Assembly: GCF_051297175.1 (NCBI RefSeq)
Contig: NZ_JBINNY010000001.1
Coordinates: 4,712,001 to 4,776,000 of the forward strand
Source: Dryocola sp051297175
GTDB lineage: Bacteria; Pseudomonadota; Gammaproteobacteria; Enterobacterales; Enterobacteriaceae
Direction: 5' to 3'
Length of the DNA: 64,000 nt
Of the stretch, positions 8,801 to 16,791 are shown piece after piece (positions within the stretch are counted from its first letter, which is position 1; the number at the start of each line of letters is the position of its first letter). A program made the position numbers and the translations under genes. Under the pieces are notes generated by a model that saw only the letters and a program-made list of their open reading frames with translations, did not search any database and was not told the origin of the DNA.

Positions 8801-9178
8801 AGCTATATCATCCGATCCTATAAAAGGAACCCATAATAATCCTTAAATTTCAATAGAATTATTGTGCTTGGTACTTTTCATAAACACAATTAATTTGGCG
8901 ATGTAAAACTGAAATCCGCACTCTGCAAAATAATTAGTGCACATCGATTATTTTAAATATATGTAAGAACGCACATTCATTCACCCAGGCAATATCAATG
9001 CCGATAATAATTGGTAACTATTCTTTATAAGTATTGGCACTCAAATTTCACCCCCGCCATAAAATATTAGTTGCGGTAGATCATCTCTTTTCCGGCGATT
9101 TAGTATACTTTTGCTTTTCAATGCATTAGCGAATTTTATACGTTGCTTTTATATTTCTTCACTGAAAAGGGAATTACT
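8801..9178. other. AT-rich divergent intergenic region between vgrG and the alcohol dehydrogenase
   Basis: About 380 bp, markedly AT-rich compared with both flanks, separating divergent vgrG and the dehydrogenase. It should hold both promoters, and such composition often binds H-NS (inference). I see no clear operator or RNA gene. The dehydrogenase start is preceded by AAAAGGGAATTACT. Confidence 0.5.
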
Positions 9179-10342
9179 ATGGCTGGAAATTTCATTGTCC
9201 CCGGAAAAACGTTTCATGGGATCGGTTCATTTGCGCAGTTATCAACAATTATTGGAAAGAAAGCCCTGATAGTAACGGGGCAAGGTTCAATGAAACGTTC
9301 AGGCTATATTGAAAAAGCCGCTGAACTTCTCGGGAAAAACGGTATTGCGGTGGAGGTGTTTGACGGCGTTGAGGCGGACCCGTCAATTGAAACCGTGATG
9401 AAAGGTTTCGACGTGATGATGCGCTTCCAGCCGGACTGGATTATCGGGCTTGGCGGCTGCTCCGCAATAGATGCGGCCAAGGCTATGTGGGTATTTTATG
9501 AATATCCCGAGACAACGTTTGCAGAGATTATCCCGCCCTTTACCATTAAACCCCTGCGCAATAAGGCTCGCTTTATCGCCATTCCGTCAACGTCAGGCAC
9601 GGGCACGGAAGCGACCTGCGTTTCCGTGATTACCGACCGCAATAAAGGCACGAAGTACCCGCTTGTTTCCTACGAGCTTTGCCCGGATATCGCTATCGTC
9701 GACGGCGAGATTTGCCGCTCCATGCCTGCGCACGTTACGGCAAATACCGGGCTGGATGCCCTGACGCACGCGCTGGAAGCCTATGTGACCCCGCTTGCCG
9801 ATGCCTACACCGACAGCCTTGCCGAACGGGCGGTCGTCGATATTTTTGCGGCGCTGCCAACGGCGGTTGAAAACGGCGATGATCTGGACGCGCGGCAGAC
9901 AATGCATGATGCTTCCTGCCTTGCGGGAATGTCGTTCAGCAATGCGTTGCTGGGCATCGTGCATTCTCTGGCCCATCAGGTTGGTGGCATGTTCGGCGTG
10001 CCACACGGCCGCGCCAACGCCATTTTGCTGCCTAACGTCATTCGCTTTAACGCCACTGTCGCAGAGGCCAAATACATCAAGCTGGCCTCCTTGATTGATG
10101 AAGAAAGCGCTGAAGGGCTGGCGGTGAAAATTGAAAAGCTGCGTGAGAGCGTGAATGTCGATGCTTCTTTCAAAGATTACGGCATTAACGAACGGGAGTG
10201 GGCTGAAAAGCTGACGGTTATGGCTGAACACGCCATGCAGGACGCCTGCACCGGCTGCAATCCGCGAGCGCCGTCATTGCAGGATATGATGGATATTCTT
10301 ACCGCCTGCTATCACGGCAAAATTTATACTATCGCCGACTGA
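9179..10342 (+). CDS. Iron-containing (group III) alcohol dehydrogenase
   Basis: A 387-residue member of the Fe-ADH family that oxidises or reduces alcohol/aldehyde substrates with NAD(P). Visible are the nucleotide-binding GLGGCSAIDAAK (around residue 100), the STSGTGTEAT motif, and the metal ligands in CLAGMSFSNA, HSLAHQVGG and VPHGRANA. The start at MAGNFIVPGKTF has a good AAGGGA site; an upstream TTG-type start would add 12 residues without one. It lies alone between the type VI module and gntU and ends at a strong bidirectional terminator. The substrate cannot be told; families with similar sequences include butanol, lactaldehyde and methanol dehydrogenases. Confidence 0.9.
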   Translation: MAGNFIVPGKTFHGIGSFAQLSTIIGKKALIVTGQGSMKRSGYIEKAAELLGKNGIAVEVFDGVEADPSIETVMKGFDVMMRFQPDWIIGLGGCSAIDAAKAMWVFYEYPETTFAEIIPPFTIKPLRNKARFIAIPSTSGTGTEATCVSVITDRNKGTKYPLVSYELCPDIAIVDGEICRSMPAHVTANTGLDALTHALEAYVTPLADAYTDSLAERAVVDIFAALPTAVENGDDLDARQTMHDASCLAGMSFSNALLGIVHSLAHQVGGMFGVPHGRANAILLPNVIRFNATVAEAKYIKLASLIDEESAEGLAVKIEKLRESVNVDASFKDYGINEREWAEKLTVMAEHAMQDACTGCNPRAPSLQDMMDILTACYHGKIYTIAD

Positions 10343-10364
10343 AAATAAGCCTTCCTCATCAATA

Positions 10365-10398
10365 AAAAAGGCGGATGCCCGAAGGAATCCGCCTTTTT
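10365..10398. terminator. Bidirectional terminator between the dehydrogenase and gntU
   Basis: A 12-bp perfect stem, AAAAAGGCGGAT at 10365-10376 and ATCCGCCTTTTT at 10387-10398, with a 10-nt loop. A and T runs on each side let it serve both converging genes. Confidence 0.9.
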
Positions 10399-10413
10399 AT
10401 GACCGCTAAAAAC

Positions 10414-11754
10414 TCAGCTCAAAAGCGTAAACGCAATCATCCCGACGATGGCACCGACGGTGCCGAGGATGGTTTCCATCATCGTCCAGGTTTTCAGGGT
10501 TTGCCCTTCGGTCGCGCCGGTAAATTTACCGAACAGCCAGAAACCGGCGTCGTTCACGTGGCTGACCACGATAGAGCCGCCCGCGATGCAGATAGACAGC
10601 GCCGCCATCTGCGCGCCGCTGTAGTGCAGCTGTTCAATCACCGGCATCACCAGGCCAACGGCCGTCAGGCAGGCGACGGTGGCAGAACCCTGAATGATGC
10701 GCACCGCGGCCGCCAGCACGAAGCAGGTTACCGCAATCGGCAGGCCCATGCCGGTCAGCGCTTCGCCGAGCGCCGGGCCAACGCCTGAATCCACCAGCAC
10801 CTGCTTGAAGACGCCGCCCGCACCGATAACCAGCAGGATGATGCCCGCAGGCTGTAAGGCGTGGCCGCAGATTTCCATGACCTTTTCTTTCGCCATGCCC
10901 TGACGGTACGCCAGGCCATAGATAGCAACCAGGCACGCCACCAGAATCGCGGTGAACGGGTGGCCGATAAACTCCAGCCATTCGTACAGGGCCGAGCCTT
11001 CAACGGTGAAGCGCGCGGCGATGGTTTTCAGGCCGACAAGCACCAGCGGCAGCAGGATCAGCGACAGGCTGAAGCCGAACGACGGCAGCTTGCCTTCGCC
11101 CAGGTGCGGCTCGGAGATATCCTCAGGGATTTTCAGCTCGACGTGTTTGCTGATGAAGTTGCCGAACAGCGGCCCGGCGATAATCATGCCGGGGATCGCC
11201 GCGCACAGGCCAATCAGGATCATCCAGCCGAAGTCGGCGTGCATCTGCGAGGCCAGCAGCATCGGCGCAGGCCCTGGCAGCAGGAAGGCTGCGGCCGCCG
11301 CGACGCCGGCAAACAGCGGAATAACCAGCTTAACGAGGTTGGTGCCGGTGTGGCGCGCCATCGAAAACGCAACGCTAATCAGCAGCACAATCGCCACTTC
11401 AAAGAACAGCGGCAGCGCGCAAATCAGACCGGCGAGGCCAATCGCATAGTGCGCGCGGCTATGGCCGAAGGACTTGAGCATCTTGACCGCAATCTGGTCA
11501 ACCGCGCCCGTCTCGTGAAGAATTTTGCCGAACATCGCGCCGAGCGCGACGACGATAGCCAGGAAGCCCAGCGTACCGCCCATCCCTTTTTCCATGGTGG
11601 TCGCGATTTTGTCGAGCGGCATCCCGGAAAACAGCCCTGCACCAATAGAAACCACCATCAGAGCAACGAAGGCGTGCATGCGCGCCTTCATCACTAAAAA
11701 CAGCAGCAGCAAAACGGAGCCAACTGCTGTTAAAACAAGCGTTAATGTACTCAC
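10414..11754 (-). CDS. gntU: Low-affinity gluconate permease
   Basis: A 446-residue GntP-family inner membrane protein with about 12 hydrophobic segments that imports gluconate. Signature stretches include LPIAVTCFVLAAAVRIIQGS near the C-terminus and LVKLVIPLFAGVAAAAAF. It begins with a GTG whose bases overlap the gntK TGA (GTGA), so it is translationally coupled to gntK as in the E. coli gntKU operon. It is probably repressed by GntR through the operators upstream of gntK. The convergent neighbour is the dehydrogenase, with a shared terminator. Confidence 0.95.
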   Translation of the reverse strand: MSTLTLVLTAVGSVLLLLFLVMKARMHAFVALMVVSIGAGLFSGMPLDKIATTMEKGMGGTLGFLAIVVALGAMFGKILHETGAVDQIAVKMLKSFGHSRAHYAIGLAGLICALPLFFEVAIVLLISVAFSMARHTGTNLVKLVIPLFAGVAAAAAFLLPGPAPMLLASQMHADFGWMILIGLCAAIPGMIIAGPLFGNFISKHVELKIPEDISEPHLGEGKLPSFGFSLSLILLPLVLVGLKTIAARFTVEGSALYEWLEFIGHPFTAILVACLVAIYGLAYRQGMAKEKVMEICGHALQPAGIILLVIGAGGVFKQVLVDSGVGPALGEALTGMGLPIAVTCFVLAAAVRIIQGSATVACLTAVGLVMPVIEQLHYSGAQMAALSICIAGGSIVVSHVNDAGFWLFGKFTGATEGQTLKTWTMMETILGTVGAIVGMIAFTLLS

Positions 11755-12284
11755 TGCGCACTGCCTTTGTTGATTACTGCGATTGTGCTGGCGACAACGC
11801 CGTCCAGCGGCTGGTCGATATCGACAACCAGCACGTCCTGTTCTTCCACCTGCGGCTCTTCGAGCGTTTCGAACTGGGTGACCAGCATCTGGGTTTTGAA
11901 GAAGTGGCCTTTGCGCGCCTTCAGGCGGCTTTCGATGACATCGAAATCCCCTTTCATGTAGATGAAAGAGAGGTTCGGGTTGCCATCGCGCAGCTGGTCG
12001 CGATAGACCTTTTTCAGCGCGGAGCAGACGATAAGGGAGACTTTGTTGGTGCGCTGCATCGCGAAGGCGGCATCGTTAAGCGCCTGCAGCCACGGCTTGC
12101 GGTCATTGTCATTGAGCGGCTCACCGGAGGCCATTTTCATGATGTTGCTGCGCGGATGCAGGAAGTCGCCGTCGAGGAACGCGGCCTTCAGCTGGTGTGC
12201 CACTTCACTTGCGACAGCAGACTTGCCGCTGCCAGAAACGCCCATCAGGACATAGATGTGGTGGTCATGGTTGGTAGTGCTCAT
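11751..12284 (-). CDS. gntK: Thermoresistant gluconokinase
   Basis: A 177-residue kinase that phosphorylates gluconate to 6-phosphogluconate, feeding the Entner-Doudoroff and pentose phosphate pathways. The Walker A motif GVSGSGKSAV sits near residue 15, followed by FLDGDFLHPRSNI, which is typical of GntK. It overlaps gntU by 4 bp. Two GntR-type palindromes lie 61-86 bp upstream of the start, so transcription should be induced by gluconate. Confidence 0.97.
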   Translation of the reverse strand: MSTTNHDHHIYVLMGVSGSGKSAVASEVAHQLKAAFLDGDFLHPRSNIMKMASGEPLNDNDRKPWLQALNDAAFAMQRTNKVSLIVCSALKKVYRDQLRDGNPNLSFIYMKGDFDVIESRLKARKGHFFKTQMLVTQFETLEEPQVEEQDVLVVDIDQPLDGVVASTIAVINKGSAQ

Positions 12285-12344
12285 AGCGTAGCTCCGACTG
12301 GCACAATGATTACGGAATTATCAGCCACCGCGTGAAATCCTGCT

Positions 12345-12370
12345 GTTACGGGTAACTGTTATCGGTAACA
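12345..12370. promoter_or_regulatory. Two adjacent GntR operators upstream of gntK
   Basis: GTTACGGGTAAC (12345-12356) and TGTTATCGGTAACA (12357-12370) are back-to-back imperfect palindromes matching the gnt operator type (ATGTTACC..GTAACA) known in E. coli. They lie in the gntR-gntK gap, where the repressor encoded next door would control gntKU. Two abutting sites suggest cooperative binding (inference). Confidence 0.8.
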
Positions 12371-12452
12371 TTTTCTGGCCTGGCTGCGCAATAAGCAATA
12401 ACCATTAGCTTGCAAAGCGTATAACTGTGAACTGCGTCAACTTTTGTTACGG

Positions 12453-13448
12453 CTAGATCGAGCCGCCCGGCGACAGGGTAAAGCCCAGGTCGAGCATCTG
12501 CGGCGTAACGGTTTCACCGCGAATTCTGGCCAGCAGGCGTTCGGCACCGATACGGCCCATGCGTTCGCGCGGCGTCAGGACGCTCGCCAGACGCGGCTCC
12601 ATCACCTGCCCGATGTCATGACCGTGGAAACCGGCGATCGCCATATCCTGCGGGATGCGCAGACCCTGGCGCTGGCATTCAAACGCCGCGCCGATCGCTA
12701 AGTCATCGTTGGTACAGAAGATGCTGTCGAGCTGCGGGTATTCGCGTTTTGCCTGGCGGAACAGCTCAATGCCGGTGGAATAGGAAGAGGACTGTTCGAC
12801 CATCACGCTGTACGGCACAAGGCCCGCGTCGCGCATTCCCTGCTCGTAGCCGAGCTGTTTGATAACGGTACGCTCATCAAGACGCGCGCCGAGGTAGGCC
12901 ACGTGGCGGTGGCCGCGGGCGATAATCGCCGCCGTCATCTGGCGCGCGGCTTCAAAGTTGTCGAAGCCTACGGCGATATCCAGGCACGGCGAAACGCTGT
13001 CCATCAGCTCGACGACCGGGATGCCCGCTACTTCAATCATCTTGAGGGTGCGCGGCGTGTGGCTGCGCTCGGTGAGGATCAGGCCGTCGATGTTCCAGGA
13101 AAGCATGGATTCCAGGCGCTCTTCTTCCAGCTCCGGCTTGTAGCCGTAGTGGGCGAGCATGGTCTGATAGCCGTAGGCGTCGATGACGTTTTCAATGCCG
13201 CGCAGCACTTCCGCAAACACCTGGTTGGTGAGCGAGGGCAGCAAAACGCCGATGGCGCGACTGGTGGAGTTGGAGAGAATATCGGGGGCACGGTTGGGGA
13301 TATAGCCCAGTTCGTCGAGGGCGGCGGCAATTTTTACCTGCAGCGCGGCGGACACCTGGTCGGGGTTACGCAGAAAACGGCTCACCGTCATTTTGGTGAT
13401 CCCTACGCGATCGGCAACGTCCTGTAGTACCGGTCTTTTCTTTTTCAT
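12453..13448 (-). CDS. gntR: Gluconate operon repressor (LacI family)
   Basis: A 331-residue LacI/GalR regulator, the same length as E. coli GntR. The N-terminal helix-turn-helix reads VADRVGITKMTVSRFLRN (residues about 9-26) and is followed by the hinge and periplasmic-binding-like ligand domain, which should bind gluconate. I chose the ATG at 13448 (MKKKRPVLQDV) over the in-frame start at 13469 because it matches E. coli GntR. It is separate from gntKU, with the operators in between. Confidence 0.97.
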   Translation of the reverse strand: MKKKRPVLQDVADRVGITKMTVSRFLRNPDQVSAALQVKIAAALDELGYIPNRAPDILSNSTSRAIGVLLPSLTNQVFAEVLRGIENVIDAYGYQTMLAHYGYKPELEEERLESMLSWNIDGLILTERSHTPRTLKMIEVAGIPVVELMDSVSPCLDIAVGFDNFEAARQMTAAIIARGHRHVAYLGARLDERTVIKQLGYEQGMRDAGLVPYSVMVEQSSSYSTGIELFRQAKREYPQLDSIFCTNDDLAIGAAFECQRQGLRIPQDMAIAGFHGHDIGQVMEPRLASVLTPRERMGRIGAERLLARIRGETVTPQMLDLGFTLSPGGSI

Positions 13449-13500
13449 GGTCCGTGCGAGCCCTCTCAATATTGACAGGGAAGTTTAGCACGGAGACCGC

Positions 13501-13531
13501 ACATCCTTCCCCTGTAATAGAGGAAGGATGT
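13501..13531. repeat. Perfect 10-bp inverted repeat upstream of gntR
   Basis: ACATCCTTCC at 13501-13510 and GGAAGGATGT at 13522-13531 with an 11-nt spacer. There is no T tract on either strand, so a terminator is doubtful. It lies about 50 bp upstream of the gntR start and could be an operator or a leader hairpin. Confidence 0.5.
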
Positions 13532-13553
13532 GACGGGTAACTCTTCGCTATTC

Positions 13554-13678
13554 ATACCCAAAATCATTCGAGTTGCAGGTAGGCGGCAAGGGAATGAGTC
13601 CCCAGGAGCTTACTTGAGTAAGTGACTGTGGTGAATTCCTGCAGCCAACACCCCTGCGGCTCGCAGGATGACGGGTAT
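13554..13678. repeat. ERIC element (125 bp)
   Basis: The core matches the enterobacterial repetitive intergenic consensus: CCCCAGGAGCTTAC, AAGTGACTGTGGTGA and GCAGCCAAC. Its ends are inverted repeats (ATACCC and GGGTAT). It sits immediately after the yhhW stop codon. Confidence 0.9.
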
Positions 13679-14373
13679 TACACTGGTGGCAGATCGAAAA
13701 GCAGAATTTCACTCGCTTCATTGGCGTGAACGGAAATCGCCTGTTCGTCCCACACGGCGACCGCGTCGCTGGTTTTGGCCGTCGTGCCGTTGATCGACAC
13801 TTCGCCCTTCACCACCTGCACCCAGATGCGGCGATCGGCCGGGATCTGATAAACAGACTGCTCGTCTTTCGCCAGCGCCCAGCGGGAAAGCTCCATATCC
13901 TGATTCACCTTCAGGGAACCGTCGCGTGCATCCGGCGAAAGCACCAGCTGGCGGCCCTGCGGCGCGTCAAAACGACGCTGGTCGTAGCGCGGCGTGATGC
14001 CGGTTTTTTCTGGAATGATCCAGATTTGATACAGACGCAGGCGTTCGGTGGAACTTGGGTTGTACTCGGAGTGCGTGATGCCCGTCCCGGCGCTCATGAT
14101 CTGGAATTCGCCCGCCGGTACTTTCTCTTCGTTACCCATGCTGTCCCGATGCGCAACCGCGCCTTCCAGCACGTAGGTCAGGATTTCCATGTCTTTGTGC
14201 GGGTGAGTGCCGAAGCCTTCACCGGCTTCCACCACGTCTTCGTTAATCACGCGCAGCGCCGAGAAACCCATAAAGTTGGCGTCGTAATAGTTGGCAAAAG
14301 AGAAGGTGTGCCAGCTATCCAACCAACCATGATTCGCATGACCACGTTCTTCGGCTTTTCTTAAGTAGATCAT
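13678..14373 (-). CDS. yhhW: Pirin-family protein, quercetin 2,3-dioxygenase YhhW
   Basis: A 231-residue bicupin of the pirin family, the same length as E. coli YhhW, which shows quercetinase activity in vitro. Metal-binding cupin motifs are visible in FGTHPHKDMEILTYVLEG and SAGTGITHSEYN. The start at MIYLRKAEERGHANHG follows GAGGAG at the right spacing; the five-residue upstream extension does not have one. Its TAA abuts an ERIC element that replaces any clear terminator. Physiological role is unknown. Confidence 0.95.
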   Translation of the reverse strand: MIYLRKAEERGHANHGWLDSWHTFSFANYYDANFMGFSALRVINEDVVEAGEGFGTHPHKDMEILTYVLEGAVAHRDSMGNEEKVPAGEFQIMSAGTGITHSEYNPSSTERLRLYQIWIIPEKTGITPRYDQRRFDAPQGRQLVLSPDARDGSLKVNQDMELSRWALAKDEQSVYQIPADRRIWVQVVKGEVSINGTTAKTSDAVAVWDEQAISVHANEASEILLFDLPPV

Positions 14374-14496
14374 TTCACTTCTCCTCAATTCGTTTGATGG
14401 GATAAGTGTGGACCCGATTGGGAAACGATCATAGAGGGTGAAGTTTGACGCCTCTGTTCAAAAAAAGTGAACAAGTTTGAGGCGTCGATTAATTCG

Positions 14497-15534
14497 TCAG
14501 GCAAGCGTAATCGTTGACGGAGAGGCCTGCTCGAACCCGCGTTCTAAGATTTCAAGATTGGTCAGCGCTTCAATTTCTCTGACGAAATTCGGCTTACCGT
14601 TGACGATGGTTTCATACAGCGCGTCATACACGCGGCCATAGTCGCCCTGCTCCGGCTTCATCTCTTCGCGCACCGTTTCACCGGCGTCGTTGACGTACTC
14701 AAGCTGGCCGATGCTGCTGTCTGCCGCAAAGCCCGGCTCGCCCGGCATGATGTACGCCTTCAGGCTGGTTTCCTGCTGGTCGATGCCGTACTTCACGAAC
14801 GAGCCTTTGCTGCCGTGGACAATAAATTTCGGGTAGTCGATTTTCACCAGGTGGCTGGTTTTGACGATGGCCTTCATGTCGCCGTAGAACAGCTGCGCTT
14901 CAAAGGTGTCGTCCGGATTGGCCTTATTGCGCACGCTGCGGATGTCGTAGGCGACGTGATCCGGGCGGCCAAACAGCGAAATAATCTGGTCCATGGTGTG
15001 AACGCCAAGGCCATAGAACGCGCCGTCGGCGGGCAGGCCTGGCTTGGTTTCCGCTTCCGGGCGATACATATCAAAGTGGCTTTCAATTTCGACGATGTTG
15101 CCAAGCTTGCCGCTTTCGATGGCTTTTTTCATGGTCAGGAAGCAGGAGTCAAAACGGCGGTTCTGGTAAGGGGATACGGTCAGCCCCTTCGCGCGCGCCA
15201 GCTCGAAAAGTTCTTTTGCTTCGGCAAGCGTCGGGGTGAACGGCTTTTCTACCAGCACGTTTTTACCGGCCTCCAGCGCGCGCTTCGCGTACTCGAAGTG
15301 GCTGTCCGCGTGGGTACACACCACTACCAGCTTGACCTTTTGATCGCCAAGCACGTCGTCCAGCTGGCTGGTGAAATGAATATGGCCGTACTGAGGCTGC
15401 TGCTCAACTTCCGGCTTTTCATGACGGCGGAAGATGTGGGCAACGTGGAATTTGTCTTTGCGAACCAGAACGTAGGGCAGATGGTAGCGGGTAGTGCTTT
15501 TACCAAAACCGATAAATGCGACGTGTAGGGTCAT
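14497..15534 (-). CDS. yhhX: Gfo/Idh/MocA-family oxidoreductase YhhX
   Basis: A 345-residue NAD(P)-dependent oxidoreductase, the same length as E. coli YhhX. The N-terminal Rossmann region VAFIGFGKSTTRYHLPYV is followed by the family motif EKPFTPTLAEAKEL near residue 97. Substrate is unknown. In E. coli yhhX neighbours the iron-regulated RNA RyhB, and the same order holds here, with REP and ERIC repeats in between. Confidence 0.95.
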   Translation of the reverse strand: MTLHVAFIGFGKSTTRYHLPYVLVRKDKFHVAHIFRRHEKPEVEQQPQYGHIHFTSQLDDVLGDQKVKLVVVCTHADSHFEYAKRALEAGKNVLVEKPFTPTLAEAKELFELARAKGLTVSPYQNRRFDSCFLTMKKAIESGKLGNIVEIESHFDMYRPEAETKPGLPADGAFYGLGVHTMDQIISLFGRPDHVAYDIRSVRNKANPDDTFEAQLFYGDMKAIVKTSHLVKIDYPKFIVHGSKGSFVKYGIDQQETSLKAYIMPGEPGFAADSSIGQLEYVNDAGETVREEMKPEQGDYGRVYDALYETIVNGKPNFVREIEALTNLEILERGFEQASPSTITLA

Positions 15535-15604
15535 TTCGTTGTCCTTTTGATTTGAACTGCAATAACCCTACTGCAAACGCCGGCCAATAACACCACGCAA
15601 TTTT

Positions 15605-15889
15605 GTAGGTCGGATAAGGCGCAGGCCGCCATCCGACATTCCGGCGGGTTGGGCAAACTCAGGCCCACGTATTCTGTAGGTCGGATAAGGCGTAAGCCGC
15701 CATCCGACATTTCCGGCGGGTTGGGCAAACTCAGTCCCACGTATTCTGTAGGTCGGATAAGGCGTAAGCCGCCATCCGACATTCCGGCGGTTTGGGCAAA
15801 CTCAGGCCCACGTATTCTGTAGGTCGGATAAGGCGTAAGCCGCCATCCGACATTTCCGGCGGATGGCACTTCGTTTATCCGCCCTACGA
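15605..15889. repeat. Tandem REP-like array, four units of 71-72 bp
   Basis: The motif GTAGGTCGGATAAGGCG recurs at 15605, 15676, 15748 and 15819, giving periods of 71, 72 and 71 bp. Each unit has a palindrome (GTCGGATAAGGC ... GCCATCCGAC) and a linker (TTCCGGCGGGTTGGGCAAACT). The array fills the gap between yhhX and the ERIC element. A 112-codon frame through it is a by-product of the repeats. Confidence 0.9.
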
Positions 15890-15904
15890 TTTCAGACGCA
15901 CATC

Positions 15905-16027
15905 TGCCCTAATTATTTGGAGTTGTAGCAAGGCGGCAAGGGAGCGAACCCCGATGAGCTTACTTTGGTAAGTGATTCGGGTGAGGGAGTGCAGCCAACG
16001 CAGCTACAGATTCAAATAAGACGGGCA
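15905..16027. repeat. ERIC element next to ryhB
   Basis: Contains the ERIC core with GAGCTTAC, TAAGTGATTCGGGTGAG and GCAGCCAACGC, with terminal TGCCC/GGGCA inverted ends. It begins directly after the T-run of the RyhB terminator. Confidence 0.85.
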
Positions 16028-16125
16028 AAAAAAAAGCCAGCACCCGGCTGGCTAAAGTAATACTGGAAGCAATGTGAGCAATGTCGTGCTTTCAGGATGT
16101 CTCCGTAGGGGTCTCCCCTGAACGC
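16028..16125 (-). ncRNA. ryhB: RyhB iron-stress small RNA
   Basis: Read on the minus strand, the core CTGAAAGCACGACATTGCTC followed by ACATTGCTTCC is identical to E. coli RyhB as I know it. The RNA ends in the terminator stem GCCAGC-CGG-GTGCTGGC and a run of T. The 5' end GCGTTCAGGGGAGACC replaces E. coli GCGATCAGGAAGACC, so the first stem differs. The predicted length is about 98 nt. With Hfq, RyhB down-regulates mRNAs of iron-using proteins when iron is short. Position between yhhX and yhhY is conserved. Confidence 0.96.
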
Positions 16126-16130
16126 ATGGC

Positions 16131-16166
16131 AATAATAATCATTATCATTCGCACTTGTAAAGCTAA
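16131..16166 (-). promoter_or_regulatory. ryhB promoter with Fur box
   Basis: AATGATAATGATTATTATT (complement of 16131-16149) closely fits the Fur 19-bp consensus. A promoter with TTTACA, an 18-bp spacer and TATTAT overlaps it and places the start 7 nt later, at the first base of RyhB (16125). Fur-Fe(II) binding here would block transcription. Confidence 0.88.
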
Positions 16167-16247
16167 ATTTCAAAAAATGTGCAGTTGACAGCGAAGTCAA
16201 AGTCAATGATGTTTAAAGGGATTATCTAACCCATTGAGGAGAAAAGG

Positions 16248-16745
16248 ATGAACGAAATCGTAGTACGTCACGCTGAAATCGGCGACGCTCAGGCGCTGCA
16301 TGAAATCTATTCCCAACCCGCGCTCATCCGTGACACGCTACATCTTCCTCATCCTTCGCTAAAACTGTTCACCGACCGCCTGACCGACCTGAAGCCCGGC
16401 AGCCGCAACCTGGTGGCCTGCATCGACGGCAGGGTCGTCGGGCAGCTGATGCTAACGGTGGAACCCTCTCCGCGCCGCAGCCACGTCGCCACCTTCGGCA
16501 TGGGCGTCGACAGCCGCTATCAGGGCAAAGGCGTTGCCAGCGCGCTGATGCAGGAGATGGTCAACCTGTGCGACAACTGGCTGCGCATCGATCGCATCGA
16601 GCTGACGGTTTTCACCGATAACGCCGCGGCGCTGGCCACCTACCGCAAGTTCGGCTTTGAGGTGGAAGGCACCGGCAAGAACTTTGCCCTGCGCGACGGC
16701 GTGTATGTGGACGCGTATTTTATGGCGCGGTTTAAAGCGGTGTAA
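16248..16745 (+). CDS. yhhY: GNAT-family N-acetyltransferase YhhY
   Basis: A 165-residue GNAT acetyltransferase. The acetyl-CoA binding motif is GVDSRYQGKGVASALM near residue 85, and the C-terminal beta-strand motif is ATYRKFGFEVEG. E. coli YhhY has been reported to acetylate amino acids such as Phe and Met. The start follows GAGGAGAAAAGG. E. coli K-12 has yhhZ between yhhY and ggt; here they are adjacent, with one REP palindrome. Confidence 0.93.
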   Translation: MNEIVVRHAEIGDAQALHEIYSQPALIRDTLHLPHPSLKLFTDRLTDLKPGSRNLVACIDGRVVGQLMLTVEPSPRRSHVATFGMGVDSRYQGKGVASALMQEMVNLCDNWLRIDRIELTVFTDNAAALATYRKFGFEVEGTGKNFALRDGVYVDAYFMARFKAV

Positions 16746-16758
16746 TCCGGTGTAGAAA

Positions 16759-16784
16759 GGCGGATGGCGCAAGCGCCATCCACC
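16759..16784. repeat. Single REP-like palindrome between yhhY and ggt
   Basis: GGCGGATGGCGC-AA-GCGCCATCCACC is an almost perfect hairpin of the type repeated elsewhere in the window. It lies between converging genes, 14 bp past the yhhY stop, and may stabilise or terminate their transcripts. Confidence 0.75.
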
Positions 16785-16791
16785 ACATTCC

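Noticed and set aside
15531..15869. 112-codon frame across the yhhX downstream repeats
   Set aside because: It consists of translated REP units with no ribosome binding site and no similarity to a protein.
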